Origin: Echinarachnius parma
Lineage: Eukaryota > Echinodermata > Echinoidea > Clypeasteroida > Echinarachniidae
Reading direction: 5' to 3'
Assembly (NCBI GenBank): GCA_037951105.1
Contig: JBAMJV010009668.1
Span: 32,501-96,500, forward strand
Length of the DNA: 64,000 nucleotides
Translations under genes and position numbers: made by a program
Shown: in pieces, positions 1 to 10,927 of the stretch
Position numbering within the stretch: position 1 is the stretch's first letter
Layout: every line of letters begins with the position of its first letter
The notes under the pieces: generated by a model
What the model was told of the DNA's origin: nothing
Seen by the model: only the letters and a program-made list of their open reading frames with translations
The model's database searches: none

Positions 1-840
1 TGTAACTTCGAATTTAAAATAATTTGTTAGCTAATTATGTCTTATTCAGCGCATCATTTCGTTTTTCGACGTTCAGACGGATGCACATTGCAATCATGAT
101 TCTATCCCACGAAGTGTACTCCATTCCAGCCACGAGCGTCGTAGGCGCACACAGTGGTTTTACTCTTTTCAAACTAACACTTAAAGGGATAGTTGAGTTT
201 TGGTATAGAGGGCGCTACACAAAATATTTTTGTTTGCGAGATAATGAAAAACTGAGTGTCAAATTCGAAAGAGCATACAATTTTAATGACAAAATAAACT
301 TTATTTTATCAAAATCGGTTCAGAAATGGCTGAAATATCCATAAACATAACCATTTGTAATAAATGTGGGGCCCCACACTTATTCGATACTTTTGAACCA
401 GCCGTTAATTTTTTTTAATGCTTCCTCTTTTCAAAAATTTGCAAAAGAGGTTTTTAAATAGTTGTTGATTATCTCTCTATCTAATCACTATTTCAACAAA
501 ACATCACATGCACAATATTTTGAAACCAATGAGTGTTTAGAGAGCGCCCTCTTGAGTTTAACGGCTCTTTTTTTTTTAAATTTATGATAGCACGCTCTTT
601 ACTAAGTCATTTGTAATTTTGAATTCTTTTCGAGTTATAACTATTAGTTTGTAATACAATGGTGCAGATTTTGGTTACTAAAATTCAGTTTGACCAAAAC
701 TGTACTTTACCAGAACTCAACTATCCCTTAACATGTTTAATGGTATTTTCTTTCATAAAAGACAATAAGCTCGCAACATTTTAAGTTTGATTTGCAAATG
801 GAAGACAGTATCTTTAAAATACAGGCATATGGCTACTTAC
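1..840. other. Partial intron 2 of lipocalin 1, no exon seen
   Basis: This is non-coding sequence downstream (minus strand) of lipocalin 1 exon 2. I looked for the expected third exon, with its conserved NATY and DDIGGYAYIPD residues, on both strands and did not find it, so exons 3 and 4 should lie to the left of the window. Most of the stretch is a 551-bp inverted-repeat element (181-731). Confidence 0.6.
181..731. repeat. TTAA-flanked MITE, family A, copy 1
   Basis: The element begins TTAA-AGGGATAGTTGAGTT and ends with the inverted form AACTCAACTATCCC-TTAA. That gives terminal inverted repeats of about 22 bp inside a TTAA that could be the target-site duplication. One T is missing at the right end. 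There is no coding capacity. A second copy in the opposite orientation lies at 12675-13559. The TTAA target is typical of piggyBac-like elements, but the terminal sequence is not the classical piggyBac one, so the superfamily is only a guess. Confidence 0.75.
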
Positions 841-3316
841 AATCTGCAGTACCACAGTCCGGCACCGGGACACCAGTGAAGAAGTCAGATACGGCGTTGG
901 AATAGACCTATAAAATGCATGAAAATTGTGTTCTTTTGGAATTATAATTGTAATATAATGCAGAGGAGTAGCACGGGCTTTTTAAAATACTGATTTGGGG
1001 CACGCCACATGGTAAGGGTTGCAATTCCCTCTATATACATTAGATATGCGTTTGTTTTCACTGCTTTTACCACCTTGTCCTTTTTACTGTTGTATGAAGT
1101 TATGGGGGAGGGTGGGGTGGGAGGGGGGGGGGGGGGGGGTGGTGTGTCCCTATGTCCACCGGTAAGTTACCAAGGCCTCTTTTCAAAAATTTGCAAAAGA
1201 GGTTTTTAAATAGTTGTTGATTATCTCTCTATCTAATCACTATTTCAACAAAACATCACATGTGTCCCTATGTCCTCCGGTAAGTTACGTCACCGATGTG
1301 ATGTTAGGACATTGGCCCGAATTCTCATCAGTGGCTCAACTTGCGCCCGGCCTAAAAAGACAGAGACTACCGGTAACCACTTAAACCATTTTGCACCTGC
1401 AGACCTATTGTGTTGTCGCTATTGGTCCCCGGAGATATTCTAATTGTTTCCTTTCATTATCCAGTCAATCCCTTGAGTTCTGCTCATAGGTATCAGGACA
1501 ATGGGCCCTTTGGAATTCTGTCACAGTATAACCGGTCACCAGCAATACAGTGTTCATAATTATCCAGGACGCAATTTGGCTGATGACCGACTATACTATG
1601 ACTGAATTTCAAAGGGCCCATTGTCATGATGCCTGTTATCATAACTCAAGGGATAGACAGGATAATGAAATGAAACAATTAGAATATATCCGGGGACCAA
1701 TAGCGACAACACAATATGCATGCAGGTGCAAAATGGTTTAACTGGTTACCCGCTCTGTCTTTTTAGGCCGGGCGCAAGTTGAGCCACTGATGATAATTCG
1801 GGCCATTATGTCTACTACTGAAATTAATCTGTTGCCCGCTAGATGCTGCCGTTCCCGTAGAATTTATACATGCTTCATCAGGATTTGGGTGGCAATTAAT
1901 GGATTAAAGGGATCTAGTAACTTTGTTGATATGTGCAAAAAGTGACGAGTGATTGATACAATGTATATTGTTGATATATGATATGTCCACCGGGTGTTGT
2001 GTGAAAATTTCAAGTTAAATGGACGTTATATGGCCGAGTAATGAGCAAAAATGCAAAGTGATATTCACCAACTCATTGCACTCACTTTGTACACGGTTCT
2101 GGTGATCCAATGGATGATTTAATATCTGAACACTTCAATCGTAAATATCTTTTTAACGAAAGGGAAATTTGAAAAAAAACGAAACATGTCCCATGGTTTT
2201 TTTGTTAATACAAATAAAACAAGGTATGAGGGAACCGCTAGAATTCCAATTGGATTTTGAGAATTTGGACAATGTTACTAAGTCCCTTTAAATTTAGTAA
2301 TGCCCTCATACAACGGCATTTTTCCCGTTGCAGTTCTGACCAAGTTCAAAGTTCATTATAATTATTTACCTAATAAATTGTTATTATTGCTTACATATTA
2401 ATGATATTGATTTTAACGTAATATTGAATTCATTCAAAGTGTATGGTTTGATTCTGTCTCTCCTGCTTCCTTCCCGCACCCACGCTTTCACTCTCATCTA
2501 TCATTCTCCTAAAAGCATTCCCACCACACTGCAAACACGAGGGTGTTAAATTGGTGTTAAATTAACAACCACTGGTATCTATATTGGTCTACACCGTGCT
2601 GGTGTGGACCAATGGTGTTAATTTAACACCCTCGTTTTTTGCAGTGCAGTGAATTAGCTACGGAGGGAGGGGGGGGGGGGGCAGGCAATAATCTGACAAA
2701 AACAATACAATACATAAAGGAAAACAACATTTAAGAAGTAAAGAAATAAATAGAGTCAGCTAAATCAGACACCAAGCTATACGTATTTCGCTGATCTTCA
2801 CTCTTTGTTGGCCCCATGACAATTATGCTCTTCAACTCTAAAAGTAAGGTATATACAGTACGTCTCATAATTTATTTTCTCTCTGTGCATCTCTCAAAAC
2901 GATGATATCATAAATTTGAAAACAACATTCGTTTCAGGGCGTGTATTTTGGAATCTCGCACACAGGACAGGTTTAGTTATAGACTTTTTCAAAGTGTGTA
3001 CCTATATTGACAACTCTCCAATAATCAGGTACAATTAATGTCGACTGGAACTCATTAAACAAATAAATATGTCAAAAATTAAGTTTAAACAACTATTTTG
3101 CGTGGTCTGAGAAGGCAAAACGTTAAAAAGGTACTTATTTGATCCGTACTTATATTTCATTCCAACATATTCAACCATGTTAACTGAGTCTACGCGTCTT
3201 ACCTGATACCATCTACCAACATACGCCTCCGGCACCAGCTCGGGCACGGTGTGCATGGCATCTCCGCTAAAAGCAGCGGCTGCCAGGAGCAGGAGATACG
3301 TTAACACGGCCGCCAT
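841..3316 (-). CDS. Lipocalin 1 (ApoD/Blc-like secreted lipocalin), 5' two exons only
   Basis: Two coding exons are visible on the minus strand. Exon 1 is 3203-3316 (38 codons, ending CAG before GTAAGA). Exon 2 is 841-907 (67 bases, acceptor TATAG, donor GTAAG), separated by a 2,295-bp intron. Residues 1-20 are a signal peptide (poly-Leu/Ala core, cleavage probably after GDA). Residues 32-38 (YVGRWYQ) carry the lipocalin G-x-W signature at the start of strand A. Exon 2 gives a Cys in PDCGTAD, matching the disulfide Cys of paralogues 2 and 3. Exon lengths and phases equal those of genes 2 and 3. Exons 3-4 are not in the window. Exon 2 is the most divergent of the set: the NYWAD of the paralogues is replaced by NAVSD. 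By family it should be a secreted carrier of a small hydrophobic ligand. The ligand cannot be told from sequence. Confidence 0.82.
1104..1142. repeat. Poly-G / G-rich tract
   Basis: A G-rich low-complexity run, including an almost uninterrupted stretch of about 17 G, in intron 1 of lipocalin 1. It has G-quadruplex potential, and its exact length is likely to be uncertain in any assembly. Confidence 0.8.
1143..1288. repeat. Ectopic 87-bp fragment of MITE A between 28-bp direct repeats
   Basis: Positions 1176-1262 repeat 424-510 (the interior of MITE A) without a length change. The fragment is bracketed by two copies of a 28-bp sequence (1143-1170 and 1261-1288) that differ at one base. Confidence 0.8.
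1308..1812. repeat. Foldback element: 505-bp near-perfect palindrome
   Basis: The left arm 1308-1543 is the inverted copy of the right arm 1579-1812, with a 35-base centre. The outer ends are GACAT...ATGTC. Shared landmarks include the segment GCGCCCGGCCTAAAAAGACA and its complement, and ATGGGCCCTTT in both arms. It lies in intron 1 of lipocalin 1 and has no coding capacity. It is a MITE/foldback type of unknown superfamily. Confidence 0.88.
2527..2646. repeat. 120-bp MITE with CACTGC/GCAGTG ends
   Basis: Both ends carry the same inverted sequence (CACTGCAAA, then CGAGGGTGTTAAAT), forming terminal repeats of about 35 bp around a short centre. The ends resemble those of hAT-type non-autonomous elements, but no clear 8-bp target duplication is seen. 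Confidence 0.7.
2662..2682. repeat. Poly-G tract
   Basis: A GGAGGGA followed by a run of about 13 G, just right of the 120-bp MITE in intron 1 of lipocalin 1. Confidence 0.75.
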
Positions 3317-3700
3317 ATTTCTCTCTTAAAATTTCTTCTTAAAACCTTTTTTTGGTTGACCTCCTGCTAATGAGCTTATGAAAATACTTACATGAGATAC
3401 AATTACGTATAATTAGGTGTGGTTCAGATATGACGGAGGGTCCCGTCGTTACGTAGGTATATATTCTGTAATCGGGGCATTGTTTATTTAATTAGTTAAT
3501 ATAGACTTTGCTAATTAGTTAATCCTGTTGTATTGGTCCAAGGCTGTGATGTGGAGAAGTATTCCTATCAAAAGCGATTTATTTAGTAGACAAGTCATGG
3601 TAGAGGAAGTTGAACGAAAAATAATATAAATAATTTGATATGCATCACAAGTACGGTGTTTCGCTAGCACTAAAATCGATTTTATTTTATTAATTAATTA

Positions 3701-3702
<2 letters not shown>

Positions 3703-3731
<29 letters not shown>

Positions 3732-3760
3732 TTTTTTGGGGGGGGGGGGGGGGAGGGGGG
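3703..3760. repeat. (TTA)n - poly-T - poly-G compound tract
   Basis: TTA repeats run into about 8 T and then about 16 or more G. The same microsatellite-then-poly-G pattern recurs at 10361-10400 and inside several units of the large array. Confidence 0.8.
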
Positions 3761-4062
3761 CCGGGACCCGGATGGGAACGTGGTTCCCTAGCACTGTGTG
3801 TGATTTATAGTGGCGAATAGCTGGAATACTCCTTATTAAGTGAACATTTGCACTTGGTGTGCAGGAGTGATTGCAGTGTGTATCCGTTGACCAGTGTATC
3901 AATGATAGCGCTTAGAGGTTTTTTTATCGCAACTTGCGCTCTATAAATAATGATTATTATATTTTGTTTTAGAAGCGATCTTTAGTAATAATCGTCTCCC
4001 TTGAATCGACGCTGAAATAGATGTTTAGTGTTTAGTGAAACACCCCCAGCACTCACTTTAGT

Positions 4063-4234
4063 CAAGGGCCCCGTTGCAGAAAGAGATACAATCGATTAAA
4101 AGTTACAATTAATTGTAAATCAGATCATTTTGCTCTGAATGCGCGAATCTGATTGGTTGAAACGAGCAAAGTTTCTGACTTCCAATCGATTGTAACCTAT
4201 AATCGATTGTATCTCTTTCTGCAACGGGACCCTG
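4063..4234. repeat. Palindromic MITE, ends GGGCCCCGTTGCAGAAAG
   Basis: The left end (CAAGGGCCCCGTTGCAG, then AAAGAGATACAATCGATT) is inverted at the right end (AATCGATTGTATCTCTTT, then CTGCAACGGGACCCTG). The terminal repeats are about 35 bp around a centre of roughly 100 bp. Non-coding. Confidence 0.8.
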
Positions 4235-5079
4235 ATGTGTTAAATCAAGCAAAGTGTGCAAATGAACTCAAATACCCGTGCATATAAATACGATTTAATA
4301 ATTATTTCAAAACAAAAACAAAATGACAAACTTAATTCATTTTAACACAACAACATTTCAAAATAAATGGTACACAATAACACATCAACGGGATACCGAG
4401 GTTCAAGCAAACATGTTTTTTTTTTTTCTTCTCAGTATAGTTCACTATACTAACAATACTAATGTATCGATTACATACACGAATATGGTAATGTACCTAA
4501 ACATGATTTCTATAAGAATATTTCCCTACCAATAAGACTCATGAACATTGTTCTGTCTAACATTGTTTCCAAAATGAGGCACATTTACTGCGCTATCAAT
4601 TATTTATATTGGTGAAACAAATTGTACAATAATCATATAAGGTGCTATATAGTGTTTAATAATGAATGTACATGCGATCGAAGTATTTATATAAATTTAG
4701 AATCGCCCTCTAAAAGCGACAACGCTTTGACTTGAAGACAAGGATAAACTGATTTTTTTGTTGGAATAAATAACTAACAATAAATAATTATGATTATTGA
4801 TCATTTAAGACACATACATATTGATACAACCATGGAGAGAGACTCCCAAGTTCCCTGATACAACCATGCCGGGGTTATAGTTATCACGATATTGCAAATA
4901 GCGCATAATTTTAAAGATTATACCAAGCGTGGGGATGCTAAACAGCGGGTCGCCATAGTTTGCGTACTCCATAACCTTGTCTCAGCGTACATTGTGCACC
5001 CTGCGCTAGGCGTTCGCAAGATAGCACCGCGCATCTAGTCAATTTACGAATCCAACTTAGCGTTATGGTACTACTTATA

Positions 5080-5304
5080 GGCCGGTCACATATCAACGGA
5101 TTGCGCAAACGGATGTCAAACGGAGAGCTAAATTTTCCATCCGTTCTATACGTTTCTTGTCCGTTCCTTGTCCGGTGATGTACGTTGTTCTATGTTTTGT
5201 ACATGAAGCAATGGAGACGACTTTCATCACCGGATAATTTAATTTCGCAAATTGTCTATTCGTTGGGCATACGTTTCCGATATCCGTTGATATCTGACCG
5301 GGCC
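5080..5304. repeat. 225-bp MITE immediately 3' of lipocalin 2
   Basis: The outer sequences GGCCGGTCACATATCAACGG and CCGTTGATATCTGACCGGGCC are imperfect inverted repeats. The element starts about 30 bases past the lipocalin 2 stop codon on the minus strand, so the 3' UTR or poly(A) signal of that gene may lie inside or beyond it. No AATAAA is visible on the minus strand close to the stop. Confidence 0.7.
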
Positions 5305-5336
5305 ATACATAATAAATAGTCAATTAATAAAACTTC

Positions 5337-7575
5337 TTAATCTGTTGGCGGGTAAACACAGTCGTTGCCGTGGTAAATCATGTATGGCTCCTTGCGCGGT
5401 CCGGTGAAGCCGTGCAGCGGAAGATACTCCATGACCTCCTTGTCGTAGAGAGCAGCAAACTCTTCGGGGTCACGGGCGAGCACGAAGAGCTGACGAGCGG
5501 CCTCACCGTCCGTGATCAGACTGTACTGGTACTGGCCCTCGATGATGGGACCCAGCTTGAAGATCCAATCTATAAGATGCATTAACAAAACGAAAAAAAG
5601 AACAAGAGCTTTAAGGGTTTATTTTGAAGGAAAAAAAGCATTCATACTAATCATAATACAACTAATTTACAACAGAAACACAGTTATACAAATGCATAGA
5701 ATAAGCAAAACAAAAAGGGAAACAAATGTTGACTTTAAAAATAAGTGAATATGAATTCTCAATTTCTTACATGCTACATAATAATTATGATATTTTTCAT
5801 TTTATTTTGTCCAAATGTTTTCCTTCCAAAATGCGCTCCTCCACTTTACTTCTTCATTAAAAAAAACATTGAGGTTAAAGGTGCTATGTTATCAACCTTA
5901 ACGGTCTGTGCATAGAGCAGCGTCCTGATGACGTCAGAGCAAGATTGACACAAAACAAGGGAGGAGTGTGCACTGCTGCAGCAGTTCCCCATAATAAGCA
6001 TTGGTCGCAGGGTCGCAGGGTCGCAGGGTCGAAGGGTCGCTTAATGGCCCACGAACGTGCATTAAAAGATAAATGTAAAGGAAGTTACAATTGTTAACTT
6101 ACAGTCGCCCTCAACCGGGACACCGTCCAAGACAACTTTGAGTTTGCCGGGCGAGCTAACATCCGGGATATAGGCGTAGCCACCGATGTCGTCCGTGAAC
6201 TCCCCTTCGAACCGCCAATTAGCATTGTACACAGTCACGTAGGTTGCGTTCACCAAACCGTCTGGAGATCATAATTATGATAATAAGAATTAAATTGTTA
6301 CGATGGCTGTTGTGGTGGTGGTGGTGGTGTTGGTATTGATGGTGGTGTTGGAGGTGGTGGTGGTGGTGGGGGCGGTGGTAATGATAATGGTGACGATAAT
6401 GATGATGATGATATTGAAGAAGATACTGATACTTCTGCAATATATTATTTATTACTCTTACTACTATATGCTACTTCTACTGCTATCTGACCATACAACT
6501 GCACTACTATACGAATTACACCACTAGAAACTTTAGACATGAATGCCACAAATTAGATTTTTCAAGATGACAGATTATGTATTAGTTGGCATAGTTGTGA
6601 GGAGCAGTTCTAGTAGTCTTTAAACAAAAAATATACCGTGTTGTTTAAACGACTTTTCTACCCTTTTCTGTGTGATAGCTATTATTTTAATTGTGATACA
6701 ATTGGCTGTATTAATAATTTATGACAATCCATGTAATTTCTTTAATTCTTCTTTAATTTGCTCAAACTACGATTTGGACATGAAAATTAAAGATAATGGG
6801 TATGGGTTAGTATTTGGATTATTTTGATAAAATATACTTATTATCATGTATATATTATAGCTCAGTTAAAGTTATACAATAAATCATGGTACTTACAATC
6901 AGCGGTAACGCAGTCCGGCTCGAATATATTGGAGAAGAGGTCGGCCCAGTAATTGCTGTAAACCTATAGACAGATATAATTCGACAATAATTACAACAAG
7001 TTACACATTAATATTTAATAAATGTAAGTAAACAAATAATTGCGGCAAAAGCGGAATTTGCACGGTTTCTTCCCCTTTTTTCGAATCATTGTAGTAAACA
7101 AAATGAAAAGTCAGGGTAAACTTTATAGTTTCCCATATTTCCCTTGTCAAAGACCTCCTTCAAAATTGAATTTTGATATAATTTCTATTTATATTTTGTC
7201 CATGTTTGTATATAATCTTTTCGATTTTGTTTTGTGGGTGCCGCTGCTCTGCTCCTTGAAATTAACGATTTTAACGATAATATACAAATGGAGATTTTGT
7301 TGTTGTTGTTTATAATATCCATCATCATCATTATACAATATAACAACATTGAGATTCGTCGCATTTCATTTGGTTAAATCATGAAAATGACAATAGATAT
7401 TTATAGAGCGTAAACTAGTGATGCAATCCCATAACTGTAGGTATAGTTGGACATATTTTACCTGATACCACCTTCCTACATACGCCTCCGCCTGAAGCTC
7501 TGGCACGGTGTGTAGGGCGTGTCCGCCGATCACAGCAGCGGCGACACAGAGAACAAGAAGCAAAGACTTTCCCAT
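5337..7575 (-). CDS. Lipocalin 2 (ApoD/Blc-like secreted lipocalin), complete
   Basis: Four exons on the minus strand: 7462-7575, 6897-6963, 6103-6261 and 5337-5569 (114+67+159+233 = 573 bases, 190 residues plus stop). All splice sites are GT-AG. Residues 1-20 are a signal peptide ending GGHA. YVGRWYQ at 32-38 is the lipocalin G-x-W signature. C56 and C184 are the only cysteines of the mature chain and could form the conserved disulfide tying the C-terminal tail to the barrel. N65 (NAT) is a glycosylation sequon. YQYSLITD (127-134) and LARDP (144-148) match the barrel strands of Blc/ApoD lipocalins. It is an extracellular carrier of a small hydrophobic ligand, not identifiable further. Exon lengths and phases equal those of lipocalin 3 with no indel. 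Introns hold TGG/ATG microsatellites and a GGTCGCAG minisatellite. A TATA box lies about 100 bases upstream of the ATG. Confidence 0.92.
6003..6040. repeat. GGTCGCAG minisatellite
   Basis: Four to five tandem copies of the 8-mer GGTCGCAG (one copy GGTCGAAG), in intron 3 of lipocalin 2 about 60 bases from the exon 3 donor. Confidence 0.85.
6303..6413. repeat. TGG/ATG trinucleotide tract
   Basis: An imperfect TGG-rich then GATGAT-rich microsatellite in intron 2 of lipocalin 2. It creates long but meaningless Val- or His-rich reading frames. Confidence 0.85.
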
Positions 7576-7676
7576 GATGACGCCTAATATTCTTGTAAGA
7601 ACTTATAATTTGCGGGTTTATAATCAGTTGTGATATGCAGTCGCTGGAAGAATGAAATATTAAACTCCTCGCCAGC

Positions 7677-7684
7677 TTTTTATA
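7677..7684 (-). promoter_or_regulatory. TATA box of lipocalin 2
   Basis: TATAAAAA on the minus strand, about 102 bases before the ATG at 7575. Lipocalin 3 has a similar TATAAAAAG at a comparable distance, which supports a shared focused-promoter design. Confidence 0.65.
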
Positions 7685-8276
7685 ATAGGATATTTCACTA
7701 AGTGAAGTGTGCATCCACACGTGCGTGATGTTTAAGGCTCTTATTTCATAATGTTTATCATGCTAGTTATGCAAGTATGATAACTGAAGCATGATTACGT
7801 TTTTTTGTTTAATCCCCGCACCATATTTTGCGGTCACCAATTTTCACACGTTCCTTATATAATCCGCGTGTGAACTTGGCAGGTGACTGGCTATATACAA
7901 CAATTACTGAAGGATTTCTTGTTATGTCATCCTAAGTAATGCTAATTCAGCGTGGATACAGAATAGCCATCACATGCAACTGAACAAACCCACGAATTAT
8001 AATGGTGCAAATTATTCAATTTCACTATTTAAAAAAATCATGTCTATGACAATATAAGTTGGACAATCATGACAATGGTAGACACATTTAAAAAAACTTC
8101 TCCAAATCTTAATTAGGATAATAATGATATCTAAATACATGATGACATTGTATAGTTTTTTAAAATCATGCTGATAATTTCAATGAATACTTATTATAGA
8201 AGATTGCCATTCTTATTATTTGTTAATGTATCACATGATACAAATTAGGTATCGGTTACGTCATCATTTAACTATT

Positions 8277-8540
8277 TCACGTTCTTGAAAGCGTGAATTG
8301 TCCACTTTGTCATCTTGCACTTAGTTATCAGCTGTTTTATTTGATAAAAAAAAGGAAAATAACTTTTATATGTAATGATCAATTTTCCGTTTTTGTTAAT
8401 TTTAAGAACCATTAAGCTAAAATTGTAATTAAAAAAGAAGAAGATTAGAACATAAATTAATTGAATTTCTTAAGGGAATTATCTAATTAAAAATTATTCA
8501 TGAATGGTTTATGTAACTGTACCCACACCTAATTGTCTAT
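8277..8540 (+). repeat. Direct repeat, copy 1, upstream of lipocalin 3
   Basis: Starts TCACGTTCTTGAAAGCGTGAA and runs through a TCAGCTGTTTTATTTGATAA segment to CCCACACCTAATTGTC. Copy 2, at 8581-8822, keeps the same order of landmarks about 304 bp downstream with many substitutions and small indels. Confidence 0.8.
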
Positions 8541-8580
8541 GTATCAATACATTTGAATATTTTGGTATGTTATCAAAATG

Positions 8581-8822
8581 TCACGTTCTTGAAAGCGTGA
8601 ATTTTACATTTCGTCATTTTGCACTTCATCAGCTGTTACATTTGATAAGCAAATATTGGTAATGTTAGTTTTTTCCTTCTTACTTAGCTTTAAGAATGCA
8701 ACCATTAAGCCAAAAGATAATAAGAAAATAAAATAATTGACTTTCTTAGAAGAATTATCTAAATTAAATCACTTATTCATGAATTTGTTATGTAACATTA
8801 ACCACGCCTAATTATCTGTGAT
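8581..8822 (+). repeat. Direct repeat, copy 2, upstream of lipocalin 3
   Basis: Keeps TCACGTTCTTGAAAGCGTGA, TCAGCTGTTACATTTGATAA and CCACGCCTAATTATC in the order of copy 1. It ends about 70 bases before the lipocalin 3 TATA box, so any enhancer in copy 1 would be doubled. Confidence 0.8.
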
Positions 8823-8893
8823 ACGGTATAACTAAATAAAGGGCCTTTATTGCGCCTTAGGAACTATGCTGATGGCAATGGAATTGACTAGGC

Positions 8894-8900
8894 TATAAAA
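8894..8900 (+). promoter_or_regulatory. TATA box of lipocalin 3
   Basis: TATAAAA (context GGCTATAAAAAGCCC), 129 bases before the ATG at 9023. Transcription would start near 8925, giving a 5' UTR of roughly 100 bases. Confidence 0.7.
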
Positions 8901-9022
8901 AGCCCAGCGTTATCCTACCACAACATCATCAGTAGCAGCAGCAGCAACGTGAGCTTAGCAAAACACTTAAACTCTGCCTATACGCTTCTCATCAGACAAA
9001 GCACAAACCGTCGCCATTCACC

Positions 9023-10891
9023 ATGTCGAAGCTGATCCTCCTCGTCGCCTTCCTAGCAGCCTCCGTCATCGTCGGAGATGCCATGCACGTCGTACCCGAC
9101 CTCAACCCGCTGGCCTACGACGGCAGGTGGTACCAGGTATGTAATTCGTCGATTTATTATTTTGAGAAAGAGAAAGGCGTTTGGTCACGTTTTAGTTTCT
9201 TCTTACTTCGAAGATAATCATGTTTAAGTTTAAGTTTGAAAGCCGCTTAGAAAGCAACTGTAGCTCTCTATTTGAATATTTCCAAATTTACACATAATTA
9301 TCATCTGAAACAAAAAAATCGCATAAACATAGAGGGGAATCCAACTTACAGGTTGGTATGCATACCTCAATTTTGCTATAAAACGACTAAACGACTAAAC
9401 TAAACATTATTGAAATATGTTTTGATGGTTGTATGATGGTTGAATGGGTTAACTTTTGCTGTAAACATAAGGAAACTAAAACAACAAATTAAATTATTTT
9501 GTAAGTCCCATGCAAGCCTATTTGTCTGACGTCTTAATTTAATTAATGGGGTCGGGATATGTACGACCATTTCCAGTTATTGATACACACACCTGTACAT
9601 TAATGGTTTAACTATAATTTAAGAAGTCTAGCAACTGTAGTTTAATATAATGTTTTACTAATTTCAACCTATTTAATGACAATAATTGCGACAAAATACA
9701 ATTCTAATCTACGATATGTCTCTCTTACTCACAGGTATACACAAACTACTGGGCCGATCTATTCTCAAACATCATTGAACCAGACTGTGTCACCGCCGAT
9801 TGTAAGTTGGAACCAATATTCAATGTTTAATTAATATACAGTCAAACCTTTCTTATTGGTTATGATATCAGCAAACCTGGTTAAAGTGGTCGTCGAAAGA
9901 GATCCCTTACAAAGAAAACAAATGTTATTGAACTGGTCTATCCCATTTTCTAGCTTTCCTTATGTCTGTATGTGGTCACTTAAAATAGGTTTTATTGTAC
10001 ATCTTTTTTAAATTCTGTCCTGGCAGATTCGAGTAAACAGTTTAATTGATGAACATGCGTTTTAGCAACAAACCCTTTTAACAAAGCAGAAACAAACAAA
10101 AAACAACACAATCTAGATGGTAAGGTAATATAATATAGTTTTCACATCGAAATTATATGAAGATGAAGATAAAGACAAATATAAAGAGCGATTTAATTAA
10201 ACATAATTAATACTATACTGGGAAATATATAAAGTAAAATAGAGAGAGAGGATTGGAGGATGGCTTAGCAAAAATTAAAATATTGGTTTAATGTTCTCCA
10301 AAATCAAGCATTGTACCACAGTGAAAATATACATATCTGCAGTGATGTAGCGTGGTGATTTTTATTTATTTATTTATTTTTTTTGGGGGGGGGGGGGGGG
10401 TGCACACTCTCTTTGTATTTCAAGTTGAGTTGACCCCTATATTTTCTGGTTAATTTTTATCGTACTCTCGTCTTCGTAGAAATGACGAAAATGCAAATAA
10501 TATATTCATTATCACATAACATTGAACAATTCCGAATTGATCACTTTCATTACCAAATTGTACAATCTTAACAGACGGCATCATCAATGCGACCTACCTA
10601 TCCGTCTACAACGCCAACTACCGATTCGACGAAGGCCGCACGGATGACATCGGTGGCTATGCCTACATCCCCGACATCAAGTACCCAGGCAAACTCAAGG
10701 TCGTCCTCGAAGGAGTGCCCGTAGAAGGGGATTGTAAGTAGACTATATTTCTCCTGGCTGTCTGTTTGCTGTCGTCGTCGTGATCATCATCATCATTATC
10801 ATCATCATCATCATCATCACCATCTCATTCTTTATCTATCTAACATAATTATTATCATCATCATCATGATTGTCATCATCATCATCATCAT

Positions 10892-10927
<36 letters not shown>

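Larger units (their letters stand above)
3317..5336. other. Spacer between lipocalin 1 (5' side) and lipocalin 2 (3' side)
   Basis: This holds no gene I can support. It contains the promoter side of lipocalin 1 (an AT-rich TATATA-like stretch at 3458-3464 is too weak to call), a TTA-microsatellite/poly-G tract (3703-3760), a palindromic MITE (4063-4234) and another MITE (5080-5304). The rest is unremarkable AT-rich DNA. Confidence 0.6.
7576..9022. other. Divergent promoter region between lipocalins 2 and 3
   Basis: About 1.45 kb separates the two start codons. It holds a TATA box on each side (7677-7684 minus, 8894-8900 plus) and an imperfect direct duplication of about 260 bp (8277-8540 and 8581-8822). 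No further gene is seen. Confidence 0.75.

Noticed and set aside
24..344. 106-codon frame at the left edge
   Set aside because: Most of it lies inside MITE A, with no domain or splice context.
3458..3464. TATA box for lipocalin 1
   Set aside because: Only a TATATA-like stretch about 140 bases from the ATG in AT-rich DNA, without the TATAAA(A) form seen in genes 2-4.
6219..6527. His-rich and Val-rich frames on opposite strands
   Set aside because: Product of the TGG/ATG microsatellite in intron 2 of lipocalin 2, overlapping the true exon 3 only at the edge.
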